From Pontederia crassipes (taxonomy: Eukaryota; Streptophyta; Magnoliopsida; Commelinales; Pontederiaceae), in assembly GCA_030549335.1 (NCBI GenBank), contig CM060197.1, positions 47,085,654 through 47,149,653 of the forward strand: a stretch of DNA of 64,000 nucleotides, given 5' to 3'. A model generated the notes under the pieces. That model was not told where the DNA came from. It ran no database searches and saw nothing but the letters and a program-made list of their open reading frames with translations. Position 1 is the first letter of the stretch. Every line of letters starts with the position of its first letter. Of the stretch, positions 48,847 through 60,455 are shown in pieces. The position numbers were made by a program, and so were the translations under genes.

Positions 48847-49325
48847 GGCCCTGACTCCCTTGAGAAGTTGTCCAAAAGGCCTTGGCAAGCAAGTGAAAAG
48901 AAGATGAAGGTCTTCTCATCCAGGAATGGTGCTGCAGCTTCTTCCCAACCAGTAGGCATCCACTCTAGTTTCATTTTTGTTTAATTGAAGAATCAAAGAA
49001 TTAACTTGCTGCAATGCGGTGTTTGCTTCTTTTTCTTTCTTTTTTTCTTTCGTTTTGTGAACTCAAAGTGAAGTAAGGAGACAATTTTGATATTTCAATG
49101 GAACCAAGTCAATTATATATTTTGCCTCCATTATATATTTCAAAGGTTTCAAAAGGCTGTCGAACATGCAAGGGGAAAGGTGCAATTGAATGCCCAGGAT
49201 GCAAGGTATCATCTTTCTAGTCTCAATCACTATGTTGTATTGCTTCCTTCAACTTTAATGACACAGAAATGGCAATCTTTGTGCAGGGAACAAGAAAGAA
49301 CAAGAAGAACGGAAACATCTTTCAA
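48847..49325 (+). pseudogene. Captured DnaJ cysteine-rich-domain gene fragment, three exons
   Basis: Three exon-like pieces keep splice sites. 48847-48951 reads GPDSLEKLSKRPWQAS ... KVFSSRNGAAASSQP, then GTAGGC. 49146-49205 reads VSKGCRTCKGKGAIECPGCK after a CAAAG acceptor and before GTATCA. 49287 to about 49325 reads GTRKNKKNGNIFQR, then a TAG. The CxxCxGxG and CPGC spacing is that of the DnaJ-type cysteine-rich zinc finger in small plastid-type plant proteins. As I recall the family, a Trp codon stands where the TAG is now. Retained introns mean the capture was from genomic DNA, not by retroposition of mRNA. Confidence 0.7.
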
Positions 49326-49329
49326 AGAT

Positions 49330-50190
49330 AGAAGTGAGTATGCATCAAAGTGGAACTGTAATCATATGCACTTTTCATAGAAATTAATGTAATCAAGAAC
49401 TTTAATCACGGGAACATCTTGTATTAATGTTTGTTCTGTTTAGTGGATTATGGTTCCTGTGCAACATGCACATAGGCACGTGCTCTTTACATACCATGTA
49501 AACATTTTTCATGAATTTTTTGCCTTTTTTGTTTGAGATGGCTTGTTTCTTTTTCGTAAATATTGTTCACCTTTACCAGATATTGCTTTGTTGACTTCCT
49601 AGAGGGAGAGACAGTGCCGAGTCAGATTTGGCACACGGAAAACATCATTCGCTCTTTACTCTGTAAATCAACATAGTCCCATAACTTATCGACCTGAAAC
49701 ATGCCATATTCCAGAAAAATCCACTTGGTGTTAAATCCACCAAGTGCAATGCAGTGCATCATTGGATTTGCCACTCATAGTAGTTCTTTGAGTATACTTA
49801 AAATTTACAATTAATACAAACCAAGGTAGCACAGACCAGAAAGCTAACGAGCAAAAGAGAAAAGGCCAAAAAGAACAAGATGTCCTTTGGCTTATTCTTT
49901 GAATCCCAGGCCACAACAAAATGCTCTCCTATGTGAAACAAACAAGACATGCATAGATCTAAAACTGTCGTTGTTATACCACTGTACCAACACGTGTTTA
50001 TAATTCATAGTAGAATGCAGTTACTAACTCCATTCGATCAAAGAAAATTGGTTCTGATCACAGTTTACAAATTGGTTCTAGAATACACGCCAACATAGAT
50101 AAAACTTGAAGATTTACAAACTCCATCACATGAATCTACCAAATATATAACATATTAGGACTCCTACTATTAAACATAACATCTTCTTCT
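49330..50190. other. MULE 2 interior, origin unclear
   Basis: AT-rich passenger sequence. A minus-strand frame at 49731-49919 includes a hydrophobic run in a neighbouring phase (KDILFFLAFSLLLVSFLVC) that could be part of a captured membrane-protein exon. I cannot name it. Confidence 0.3.
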
Positions 50191-50224
50191 CTCGCTGGAT
50201 CCTTCGGATGGCATCTTCTCACGC

Positions 50225-50625
50225 CTAAACCTTGTTAAGCAACCTTAATAAGATAATTTGATGCTTGTCATCATTGTCTCTTTGGTTCTCATGCATTTCT
50301 CTACCAGTAAGTAATTCTATTAGGATAACCTTGTGTCGATCTTCCACGGCAGGATCCATCCATTGAAAAAAAAATAGAATCTCGATATTGAACCTACAAT
50401 ATGGACATGGTATATAAATAGATTATGTATTGAACCTTGTGTAAATGAACTATCATAAATTAAGAATTTCCTTAGTTATATACCCGAAAATGAGGACAAT
50501 GCCAGAAATGTCTTACCGGGATTATTGGTTATCCATGATGTAATTAATCTTGCACTATCTCCGCATGCACAAAATGGAGTGTCCAACCCATATGAAGGAT
50601 ATGGAAAACAGGTGGAAGATGACAT
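50225..50625 (-). pseudogene. GRF-type zinc-finger gene fragment in MULE 2
   Basis: Exon-like piece 50484-50625 translates from ATG 50625 as MSSSTCFPYPSYGLDTPFCA, then CGDSARLITSWITNNPGKTF, then a GTATAT donor. The C-x-CG...SW...NPG-x-x-F pattern is that of zf-GRF proteins. A second piece, from 50393 downward after an ATTGTAG acceptor, contains FQWMDPAVEDRHKVI, like the W-x-D-P stretch that follows the GRF finger in plant proteins. The last GRF cysteine is not evident. A related, more decayed copy lies at 55271-56560. Confidence 0.55.
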
Positions 50626-50934
50626 CTATTTACAGAAAAATAAAACAACCTGAACGAACATGGAGGATTAGCCTGCACACAACATATACAGTTATGCAAA
50701 TTGATACCACTTCATATGCATAAAAAGTGATAAAATGAGATTTGCCAACCTGTGACAAAAGTGGTAAAATTGTAACAAGTAGATGTTATTCTAAATATGT
50801 TCAAAACATAGTCCAGAATATATGCAAGATCAGACATACAATTTCTTGATTCACTTTTTTCTTCTAAAAGGGCACATTTTTTTTTAGCTTTACTAGATTT
50901 GTATTTCTAAAGTTACCTATGTTTCTCTTCACGA

Positions 50935-51420
50935 CGGCGGTGCAGGAGCGATCAAGGGAGGGGGTTCTCTTCGCCGCGACCAAAAATAACGGAGGGAGGA
51001 TGTTCTCTTCACGATGATGACGATCCGAAGAGGTGCGGCAGAGGAGCTACGGTGAGGAATAGATCCGAAGAGGTGCGGCGGAGGAGCGACGGCAACGATC
51101 TGCAGAAGAGGTGCGGCAGCAGGAGCGACGGCGAGGAACAGAATCAAAGAGGTTCAGCGGCAGGAGCGACGACGAGGATCAGATCCGAAGAGGTGTGACA
51201 GAGGAGCTACGACGAGGATTAAATCTGAAGAGGTGCAGCGGAGGAGCGATGACGATGATCTGGTGGTGCGGCAAGGGCGACATTGACGATACGAAGAGGC
51301 ACGACGACGGAGTGATGGTGAGGATCTAAAGAGATGCAGCGGCAGGGGCGATGGCGATGGTCCGAAGAGGTGCGACGATGACTAGGGCGATCTGATGAGG
51401 CGTAGCAGCAGTGAGAAAGC
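50935..51420. repeat. TIR minisatellite of MULE 2, right arm
   Basis: Degenerate ~36-bp units around GATCCGAAGAGGTGCGGC and AGGAGCGACGGCGA, the reverse complement of the left-arm array, longer and more diverged. Confidence 0.8.
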
Positions 51421-51715
51421 TGCCTCGAAGCTCAGCGGGGAGGAAGATCGTGCGGTGGTGATGAGTTCGCCAGAGAGGGGGAAATGAGGTCGCAAGATTT
51501 GGAACTCGCAATGTTTTGGCTGTTGTTTATAGGGGAAACCCTAGAAACAGGTTTGGCTTTTTTTTTGCCGGCTCGTGCGTGCGGTCCAAACAAACTTTTA
51601 TGTATGTTTTTATTACAACCACACTCATTTTTTGGGCCGTAGGATGAAGATCGGATGGAACCCCATATATATGGGGCTCCTCTTTCCCCACACGATCCTT
51701 TTCCCCATAAAGAAT

Positions 51716-54090
51716 ATCGCATGAAAAGGGAGACAAAGGCTTCTAAGACACAAGTCTACCAGATACTTTGGTGTGTTACCCTCGAACACAGAAGAATATA
51801 TCGAATGAAGTTTTAAAATTTATAATCTCTCTACACTATCGAAATGCGATCCGTAAGCGTACGGTGCATCATTGTAGTGTTTAAGGTTTGATCCACAGGA
51901 AGCGTAGTTTTGCAAAATCTTCGAAAAATCCTTTGGAGCAAACTCAATAGGAAAAGTAGATGCTGAAAACGAGGGAGAAAAAGGGTAGCGATGTAACATA
52001 AAAAGAACTAATTGTTTTTTGTTGTTTTCAGGATGCAAAGCGGAATAAAGTAGGGATGGCAGATAATATCAAGAAATGTAAGAGAAAATCAATCAAGAAC
52101 ACATGCAAAGGGCTTATGGGAGGTGCTTCAATTTTAGAATTCAAATTTCTCTAGTTTAAAATGATATAGGTTAAACAACTGATTGCCCTTTTCACATGTG
52201 ATTTTGGCGAGTCTCAATAGTAAAGACACTCAACTTTGCACCCACACATTCATGTTGGTTGAAAACTTGTGTTTGCATGCGTGGAAAGGATTCGTAGAAA
52301 GATTGTTATTGTTATCAAAGTACGGATTGAGCTTTACTTCTTTCTGAATTTGGGTTTAGGTCTCGTGTCCACTGAGTATCATGCATTCAAAAGAAATACA
52401 TCTATGGCAAGGAGGCTAGGGTCGGCTCATGCCTGCCTTAGTGGAATACGGATGACCCTCTAGAGCTGAATGCAAGATACTAGTGTGTCTCCAAGATGGT
52501 TTAGACGGTTTGATGGAAAAGACAAGTTCGATTCAAACAGTGAGAACCAAGATTTACTGGAAGTCCTTTAAAGTTAACTCATTCTTATCTACCCTACTTG
52601 GGTCACTGATTTTGAATGAGGATTGAGGAGTATCCCACCTTGGATTGAACTTTCCAAAACCGAATAGAATCGAGAACAACAATAGTGAGAGTGCGAATAC
52701 TCCTTGAATGTTCAAGATGATCCCAATTTCTGACTCAATGCGGTCGTTTATCGTCAAAAATTTGAAATAAACACAACCTTTTTAGGTCACGTATCAAGGA
52801 GTGAACGACATCCAAACCAAACTAAAAAGAACTTCGTTGCTGAAATAAAACACAAGCTACAAGCCAATGCATGCCTTAGGCTTGATTTCTCTACGTTCGA
52901 TCGTGATAAAGCATATAACATCCCTATGGTCGGGGGTGCAAGGTGGCAAAGACCGAGAGAACTCTTCCTAGCTTATGACTATGTGGAAGACACAAGAACC
53001 AAAGTCTATTCCGTTACTTATTTTAACATGAAAAAGACTTTGAATCAAACTGAAATTCTACCAAAACTTTTGGGACACTTAGAGGCTATAAATAAATTCC
53101 TAGGAGACAGAAAAATGTGTGTTTGGGTGTGCTTGAAACCTGGGAACTGTGCCATCTTGTAGAGAACGAATTTCAAGGCTTGAAGATCAACCGAAGGAGA
53201 AGGCTGCATGGTAACTCGTCGATTATGCTGTGCAACGTCTAGAGGTCCCGAAAGTTCTTCTTCTATCTTTTATTTGGATGCTCTTTTACCTAGTTCTTAT
53301 AATTATTATTTCTAAAATAGAGATTTTATATTCTTTTCAAGAAAGAAAACTGTTTGAACCTTGTTATTAGATGAGTTATTAAACTTTTCAGTTTCTTTTG
53401 ATTATGAATACTGAGTTTATTGCCTCTTGATAAGTAATTTTATTTTTGAGATTAGATTACAAACTTGTATGAGGGGTGATTAGTTTCAGGAATTGTTACT
53501 ACTTTGATAATTGATCTTTTACTTTTAAGTTGAAGTATACATAACACAAGTTCGGTAATTCGTCGTTTGTGCCATTTGCAGTCTATTTTTCTATCTAAAT
53601 TTGTGGGTGAATAATAATGTAGGAGATACATACTTGTGCATCTTAATTCTCTATAAAATTAATACTTGACTCGTGGTTTGAGGTTATTAGTTTTATTAGA
53701 GGTTAAGGTAGTTTGATTTACTCATCTTGAGAGGTCAATACTTTAGGTACTCCTAATCCATCTTAAGAATTGATACTATTATTTTTTATTATAACTCAAC
53801 TATTACAGACGATCATACAAGTTTATCTTTATATTAATCATTCATAATTCTCAAGGCTCAACACCAATTTGTTTTATTTTGCTTATCATTTATTTTCTGC
53901 ACCTTTAATTTTCTATTTTCATATCACAACATCTTTTTCTTTTCTTAGTTGATTATTAAGATAGATTATATTTAACTAGTTCATCGTGGATTCGACACTC
54001 TACTCTCTACTTTATTACTTGATACGACTAGTGCACTAGATAGCAAATTTATTTGTTACAAATTCAACGTATCTGACAATAACAAGTAAA
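51716..54090 (+). mobile_element. Degenerate LTR-type retroelement sequence
   Basis: Phrases typical of plant Ty3-type leader or LTR DNA occur: a GATCCACAGGAAGCG block near 51890, and near 53990 GTGGATTCGACACTCTACT with ACTTGATACGACTAGTGCAC. The element lacks a readable polyprotein and termini could not be fixed. The call rests on resemblance recalled from other plant genomes. Confidence 0.35.
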
Positions 54091-55270
54091 CTTATTAGAA
54101 TCTTCACTCTCAGCTATCTTCCATAGTCCTGTAATGGGTACTCGGTGGGAGGAATGGAATTTGGATGGTTACTAAGCTCGTTGGGCAATCAATATTCACT
54201 CTTAGTTCTTTATTGTACTAGGTTTGTCGAGCAAAAAATTATTTCCTGGATATTTATACTATGTATAAGATTATCTATAAATTATGTTATATGAAGCTTT
54301 AGTTGAGCAAGATTATTTATAAATTATGTTATATGAAGCTTCAGTTGAGCAGACATTTTCTTTATAATTGCAAGTGCCCCCAGTTTTGAACGCGTCTCAT
54401 TCAGTACAAGGGGAGCCATCATGCTACATTAGACTTCCATTCTTCTAAGTTGTTCCTTTTTATCATTATGTTTAAGCTGTGTCCGACGTTGCTAGTCATC
54501 GAGAAGTCTTGGTATGTGGTTATATGAGGTCCGCTTATGTGATGAACTGGACATTTGTATTTGGTTATATTTAAGTTGTGGACTTACATGTAACTTATAT
54601 ATGTTGTCATCATTTGTAACTCACTTTCGAGAGTAACTTTTTTATGTAACTTGTGAGAGTAACTTTTGTGGGCTTATATGTAACTTTTATTTTATGTTGT
54701 TATCTTTTCACTAAATACCAGTGAGAGTTTTTATTTCGATTAAGTTGTATATGAGTAAATGTGCATTATATTCCATATTTGCAAACCATATTTTTGTGCA
54801 AACATATTAGCGATTTAAGCACGCGTTGAGATTTCATCTTAATCGTATATACTTATATATATTTGCGTATACTTGTGTATATTTGCTCGTCAAGCAATGT
54901 GTCTTGTGCGTAGAATCCACAGCCATTGAAGTATAGAAGAGATATAGCTACTTGAAGTGCAAATAACCAACTTTTATAAGTCATGTCATAGGTAAGCTTA
55001 CCTCCACAATAAGGTTCCTAGGTATAATAATTTTATACAGGTTTTTTATGAGACGAATTCGATATGTATGATCAAATAGAGTTACAAAAGATGATACAAT
55101 TCGACTAATACACTTGGCATAAGATAATTGAATTGACAACCAAATACTACAAAAGTGCATCATATAAGGCTTCATATTTAATAATTACATGAGACTACCG
55201 ACAACGAGAGACTACAAAAGTACATCACACATACTAAATAAGAAAATATTCTGCCTAGTATCAAATATAA
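54091..55270. other. AT-rich region with a short duplication
   Basis: A ~50-bp direct duplication (TTATAAATTATGTTATATGA followed by AGCTTTAGTTGAGCA or AGCTTCAGTTGAGCA) is present at about 54270-54355. Nothing else is supported. Confidence 0.35.
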
Positions 55271-56560
55271 TTATTTCTCGTGCTTAAGCCTCCTCATTGA
55301 ATCATCGCTATATGTAACTTTAATCAATAATCCATGTAGGATGGTCTGATACTTGTCCGTGAGATGTCTTTGGATTTCATGCGCTATGTTGTCATCAAGC
55401 ATTAGTACTAGAATAATCCTATGCCAATGTTCTATAGTTGGAACCATCCATTGAAAGTAACTACGGTCTCGATACTGAACATGTAGTCTCGATACTGAAC
55501 CTGCAATTCGAAACATAAAATACATAAACACTATTGAACACATTAGAGAACTGTGTTATGTAACATCCTTGCACTTGTGTAGGATATTATTCCGCTTTGG
55601 GTCTCGTCCTGTGCAATTTTACCAAAATGCGTCCTCTAGTATTAGAGTAGCGCAGAGGCTCATCTCTATATTTGGCAGGATATGTTCGCTCTGCCCTCCC
55701 CTAGGGCTCATGGATTTCTCACGCTTCCTCCAATATCAGAGTAGCGCAGCGACTCACCTTTATACTTGGCAGCATATTGTTTGATCTGTTCCTCCCTAGC
55801 CTCATGGATTTCTAACGCGTCCTACCAAGTTAAGGATATGTTCCCATATATACCCAACATGTGGGACTAATCCAAGTCATTCCTCATGCTTTGGCATTGT
55901 AGGGCGTGTTAGAAATCTATGAGCCAAGGAGGGAGTAGAGCGGACAATATCTTGTAAAGTATAGAGGTGATCCGCTGTACTACTCTGATATTGGAGGACG
56001 CATTGAAAATCCATAAGCCCTAGGGGAGGGGACAGAGCAGACAATATCCTGCTAAGTTTAGAGATGAGTCGCTGCGCTACTTTGATACGGGAGGACGCAT
56101 TTTGATAAAATCGTGCGAGTCGAGGTCCAAAGCAAACAATATTCTATGCAAGTGCAAGAATGTTACATATGGTATCAGAGCCACTCTGTGTGATCCTCTA
56201 TACATAACGAGTGCGATCACTCAGCGAGGACATTAGTCCCTTAAGCGGGAAGGGTGTATGAGGCATGTCTTGTATTGCAGAAGTCACGAAAGAGATGCTA
56301 GATATATATGAGAGACCTTGGCTTGGTAGGACACGTTTTAGTAAAATCGTGCGGGTCTAGTCCCAAAGCAGATAGTATTCTATGCAAGTGTAAGGATGTT
56401 ACAATTGAACAATACTAATAAATAGGGCATCATCAAAATTGTCTTATTGGATTGTTAGGTGTCCATGATGTCATCAAACTTGCCCTATCTCTGTAAGCAT
56501 AAAATGGATAATCTAATCCATTATAAGGAGGGCGAAAAACTGGCAGATGACCTTTCGAAG
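55271..56560 (-). pseudogene. GRF-like pseudogene split by a repeat insertion
   Basis: The 3' piece, 55271 to about 55510, reads YFQWMVPTIEHWHRIILVLM and LTDKYQTILHGLLIKVTY to a TAA at 55271. It is similar in sequence to the second piece of the fragment in MULE 2 (FQWMDPAVEDRHKVI). The 5' piece, about 56440-56560, aligns with the GRF-finger exon there but is broken by stops. An 845-bp insert (55559-56403) separates the two. An ~18-bp internal duplication (TCTCGATACTGAAC twice near 55470-55500) is also present. Confidence 0.5.
55559..56403. mobile_element. LTR-derived palindromic insert
   Basis: The left arm, 55559 to about 55830, begins TGTAACATCCTTGCACTTG. About 55885-56169 is its reverse complement, ending GCAAGTGCAAGAATGTTACA. 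A third, partial copy at 56328-56403 repeats the end of the second arm in direct orientation (AAGTGTAAGGATGTTACA). Immediately after the second arm comes TGGTATCAGAGCC (56171-56183), the usual initiator-Met tRNA primer-binding site of plant LTR retrotransposons. Thus the 55885-56169 arm ends like a 5' LTR. The centre holds TGTTGGGTATATATGGGAA on the minus strand, common in plant LTRs. No coding sequence. Confidence 0.7.
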
Positions 56561-57850
56561 ATGGAAAAATTACAATAACCATATAACTTTTTTAATGCTT
56601 AAAAGTTAATGCACTTAATTACTCTAGTTGCATAACATATCCCCGCTACCATGGTTAAACAAATGTTACCCTAACTTCCATGAGAAACATACATACTTGT
56701 ATGCACACACTATTTATTCTCGATTTAAAAGTCGAAAGATAGACATTGATTAATTTACATCCAATGAATAGTGGTTGTGTTTTCATGCACATACATAATT
56801 GAGAAACATGATTTTATAAATAGTAATGCCGATTGTCCATGGACAAATTCTACATTGTCTATAGACATGTCTTACACATGAAAATGAACCAACTACTGCA
56901 GTCATGGAACATCATTTGTCTGCTAATTTTTAACACATGAATGTAATTCAATCCAATCGATTGGGGTTGCCTCCCTTCAATTACCTCCTTTCTGCAATTC
57001 TTACTTGAAGCTAGTGTGAGGAAACTCTTGCAATTGTGGGCCACTTGGGGAGACGTACGATGACAATGACGACGAAGAGGCAGGTAATCACCTTCCTTCT
57101 GAAATTGAGGTTCCGCCAATGAGAGACTGAGACAAGAAGCGCTCGAGATCCACTCAGTAAGCATGAGACAAGAAACGTAGTAGATAGGTCAAAGGGAAGG
57201 AGATGGGGCTTCATCAAGAGGCTTACCTTTCCGCAGCCTTCTTAGGATTCGATGTTTCTAGGTGACAATGATGACAACCTTCCAAGACAGCGAGGGCAGG
57301 CAGCGATGACAATAATGAAGGGGTATGTAATCACCTTCCTTTTATAACTATAGTGCCATCGTCGAGAGACTGAGTCAACAAGAAACAAAGATCGACTTAG
57401 TAAGCAAGAGAGAGAGATATAGGGCAGACGGATTGAATGGAAGGAGACGAGGCTTCATCAATTGGCTTACCTTTCTAGTCTGCAACCACGACAATGGACG
57501 CCGATCAAAGGTGATGCCCTTCCTTGCCTGGTTGCTTGGGCGGATGGCTGCACGGACGATGATCAAAGGGAAAAACCCTAGCCAGCCAACAATTAGTCGA
57601 TTGAATGGGAAGAGGGGACTCGATCGGGTCTTCATATGTTGAGTGAGGGCATATGCTAACTTAGTCCAATAGTTCTAGTTAGTTCTCCAAACACATTGGT
57701 AACTAACATGTCAAATCGAATTATAATTACATTTTTTACATCCGAACACATACAAAACTAATCTATCAATTCAACTATTCATCAAAAACTTGGGAAGAAC
57801 TATGGTTCTGCTTTCAAATGCAACCTTTGGATAAAATTATGCCCTATCAC
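56561..57850. other. Region with a ~200-bp tandem duplication
   Basis: 57020-57245 and 57290-57490 share GGTAATCACCTTCCTT / TGTAATCACCTTCCTT, GAGAGACTGAG, ACAAGAA, GGAGATGGGGCTTCATCA / GGAGACGAGGCTTCATCA and GGCTTACCTTTC. Open frames here have no domain. Possibly part of a DNA transposon, but no termini were found. Confidence 0.4.
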
Positions 57851-58990
57851 GACTATTCTCCTACAATTGATCGTTGACCTCTCCTATCACGGCAGCATGC
57901 TCATCCCTTGGTTCTATAGTGGCAGCATCATCAAATTCTCCGAAGCGTGCATATCATCAAGTACATGATCATCCATTCAATACTTCAAACAATCATTGCA
58001 GCAATCATCTCGGCATGCTAATATCGAATTTAACCATCACAACTTATAATTTGGCATGCATATTAGCATAGCAATCTAAAGCATCATACTACCCACTTCC
58101 TAGCATGATATTAAGTCTAAATAGTCCTTAGATAACTTGCTAAAGCCCTCTGAATTAACCTTATAACCCATATTTTGTTAACACACCACTTAGCCTAAAT
58201 TTTTTATTGTTTCTTTGGTGGATGAAGCTTTAGTCCTTCCTCCTTGTCCTCCTTCATGATCAACGCCTGTAGGGACCTCTCCAACGGCTTCTAGCCGAGC
58301 TCAACCAATGGAGCACACACAAGAGAATAGTGGAAGAGAAAAGAATGAGAAGATGAAAGGAAATGTTGCAAATGAGGGGTGTGGGATTTTTAAAGGAGAT
58401 GGAGAATTGGGCTTTGTGCCTCATTAATCCCAAGAGTCATGAACATGAAGGAATTGCACAAAGTTCCAAAGGTTGTGTGGGAAAAGAGGAGTCAAAATTT
58501 GATTTAATTTTATACTTAAAAATTTGGCAGTTGCAAACTGGTCTCCCAAAAGTCTTTCGGTCGACCGATGAGCTGATGCATTTAATATTTTAAATTTTGA
58601 TTTTTTATGAAAATTTTGGGATGCAATATTATAATACCCATAGGAAAAAAATTTGTCTTGACGTAAGGCTTACCGAATAGGTGTGAAAATTCCTTTTACA
58701 TCTCCCTGACGTAAGGCTTACCGAATAGTTCTCACCTAGCCTCTTTCCCTTGGTGGAATTTCCACGCGACCTTGATCAATGATACATCTCGATCCTTTCG
58801 ACGCTGCATCTTGCGATCCAAAATATGAAGGTACTCTGCATAGGTCAGATCCTCTCCTTCAAGTTCTGACTCTTGGATTCTCACCGCTTTAGCATCATCA
58901 TGCTTGTAATTCTAAAACATGAAGATGTGAAACAAGTTGTGCACTCAACCTTAGAAAGCGGGCAAGGTCAAGCTCCATCCTGGGACCTTA
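57851..58990 (-). mobile_element. Gypsy remnant: pol 3' end and LTR
   Basis: The minus strand at about 58740-58860 reads LTYAEYLHILDRKMQ and KDRDVSLIKVAWKFHQGKE, homologous to the chromodomain-side end of the intact gypsy polyprotein at 63088-64000 (LTYAEQPIEILEYQ, VRVAWTHHRDEDATW). LTR-like sequence lies to its left. A 22-bp direct repeat beginning TGACGTAAGGCTTACCG occurs at about 58658 and 58707. Old and broken; no TSD. Confidence 0.6.
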
Positions 58991-59311
58991 GTAATAGTAT
59001 AGAATGAGAGACGTGAAGTGACCAAATTAATAAAGCAATTAATTGAATTGTCTTGTGGACCACGCGATGACTGCTATCGGTTAGATCAGGTGCATGGAAG
59101 ACTTGAAGTCCACGGATGGGAAAGAAGGTCCTATGGAAGACTTGGAGTTCGAAAAAAAAAGTGAAAAACTTGAAGTCGTCGTAGAAGTATATTATAATCT
59201 ACACAGGCTATGAATTATTGATGCAATTAATGCGTTATTAATTCGTTCTTCATCAACTGTTGTCCAGCTGCTTTTTTTTCTTACAGAAAACTCGGCGAAT
59301 CCTGCTTAGAC
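58991..59311. other. Upstream region of the WAK-like gene
   Basis: Probably holds the promoter and 5' UTR of the plus-strand WAK-like gene. A TATATTATAA stretch near 59188 could serve as a TATA box, but this is weak. Confidence 0.35.
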
Positions 59312-60455
59312 ATGGAAATACGGCAGCCATTGTTGCTGGTCGTGATTCTTGCGTCAGCTCTACTCTCTTCGTCGAGGGCAGCTGATAATTCCACTGCCAC
59401 AAGCGTGACTTTCCCACTTCCACCTAACTGTCCGAGGCGCTGCGGCAGTATAAGCTTCGTTTATCCTTTCGGCGTGGGCAATGGTTGCTTCAGGCCTGGG
59501 TTTGAGCTCACCTGCAACGATTCCGCAACTCCTCCCAAGCTCTTCTTGGGCGACAGCTCCGGCGGCATCGAGGTCGTCAGTGACATTGGCCCCCTTGGTG
59601 ATTTCGATGTGAGCAGTCCAGTTGCTATCTTGAATGCCAACGATAACTTCTCGTACGCCTCGTGGACACCTCCGGCGAACGCACCATACTTCTTCTCATC
59701 ATGGGGAAACAAATTTTGGGTGGTCGGTTGTAGCGCAGTGGGCTCTCTGGTGGATCTAACAACTAATCGAACACTCGCGAGCTGCGAAACGGATGAAGGC
59801 GAAGGCGGCGATACTTCGCTCGATTACGACGAGAATTCCTGCGACTGCCGGGTCGATCTGAGCCCGCTCGATGTGTTCCCGATCGATCTGAACCTGGTCG
59901 AAAGAAGGTATATTCGATCTTATGGCATTCGATTGTCTCGGACAAATCACACTGGGGCTGTTAGTTCTTCCGTCGTCAAGGCCATGATCTTTACTTCAGC
60001 TGATAAGGAGGCGCGCGAAGGCACTTCCAGCATGGAATGGCACATGATTGATCACCGTTCCTGCAAAGAGGCAGTGAACGATATCAGTACCTACGCTTGC
60101 CTCGGCGAAAGCAGTAAATGCAACGATGACACGGATGATCCTGCCGGCTACCATTGCGGATGCGATGTTTCATTTGGAAACAACACCAATCCCTACGTGC
60201 CTGATGGCTGCGACGGTAATGGCGTTCTCACCCTCCCTTGCTCCTGCATGTTGTTTTGATCAAATGTTTGCCTTCTGCAACAACTTGATCATCAAAATTC
60301 TTACAGATCCATACTTAACGGTTCTTCCACCAACTAATTGTTCCACCAAATGCGGAGACGTGAACATTTCCTTCCCGTTTGGAATAGAGAAGGGCTGCTA
60401 CAGGGAGAAATCTTTCGCCCTTACATGCAACCGCACGTTGGATCCTGCGGTCCTC
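59312..60455 (+). pseudogene. WAK-like gene with two GUB_WAK_bind domains, broken by a retrotransposon
   Basis: Exon 1 is 59312-60215; donor GTAATG; acceptor TTCTTACAG; exon 2 starts at 60307. Residues 1 to about 23 form a signal peptide ([20 protein letters not shown]). A first GUB_WAK_bind domain follows ([31 protein letters not shown]), then the WAK-associated Cys region ([23 protein letters not shown]), then an EGF-like piece ([23 protein letters not shown]). Exon 2 begins a second GUB_WAK_bind domain (NCSTKCGDVNISFPFGIEKG, CYREKSFALTCN) and stops inside LDPAV at 60455, where the gypsy LTR begins. Known: the family binds cell-wall pectin and usually continues to a membrane span and Ser/Thr kinase. 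Those parts would lie beyond the retrotransposon, outside the window. Exon 1 alone is intact. Confidence 0.85.

Larger units (their letters stand above)
47566..51706. mobile_element. Pack-MULE 2, with three captured gene fragments
   Basis: A perfect 9-bp TSD, ATAAAGAAT, sits at 47557-47565 and 51707-51715. The inverted ends are very long: left GGGGAAAAGGACCATGTGGG, right (reverse) GGGGAAAAGGATCGTGTGGG. Homology runs on through CCATATATATGGGG, ATCCGATCTTCATC, AAACATACATAAAAGT and GCACGCACGAGC for about 200 bp. It then continues into related repeat arrays (47776-48060 and 50935-51420). No transposase is seen. The 4.14-kb element carries FAR1-like, DnaJ-cysteine-rich-like and GRF-like fragments. 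It sits in a retroelement remnant. Confidence 0.9.

Noticed and set aside
56171-56183. PBS motif as evidence of a complete retrotransposon
   Set aside because: No coding region follows and the arms are inverted, so only an LTR-derived structure is called.
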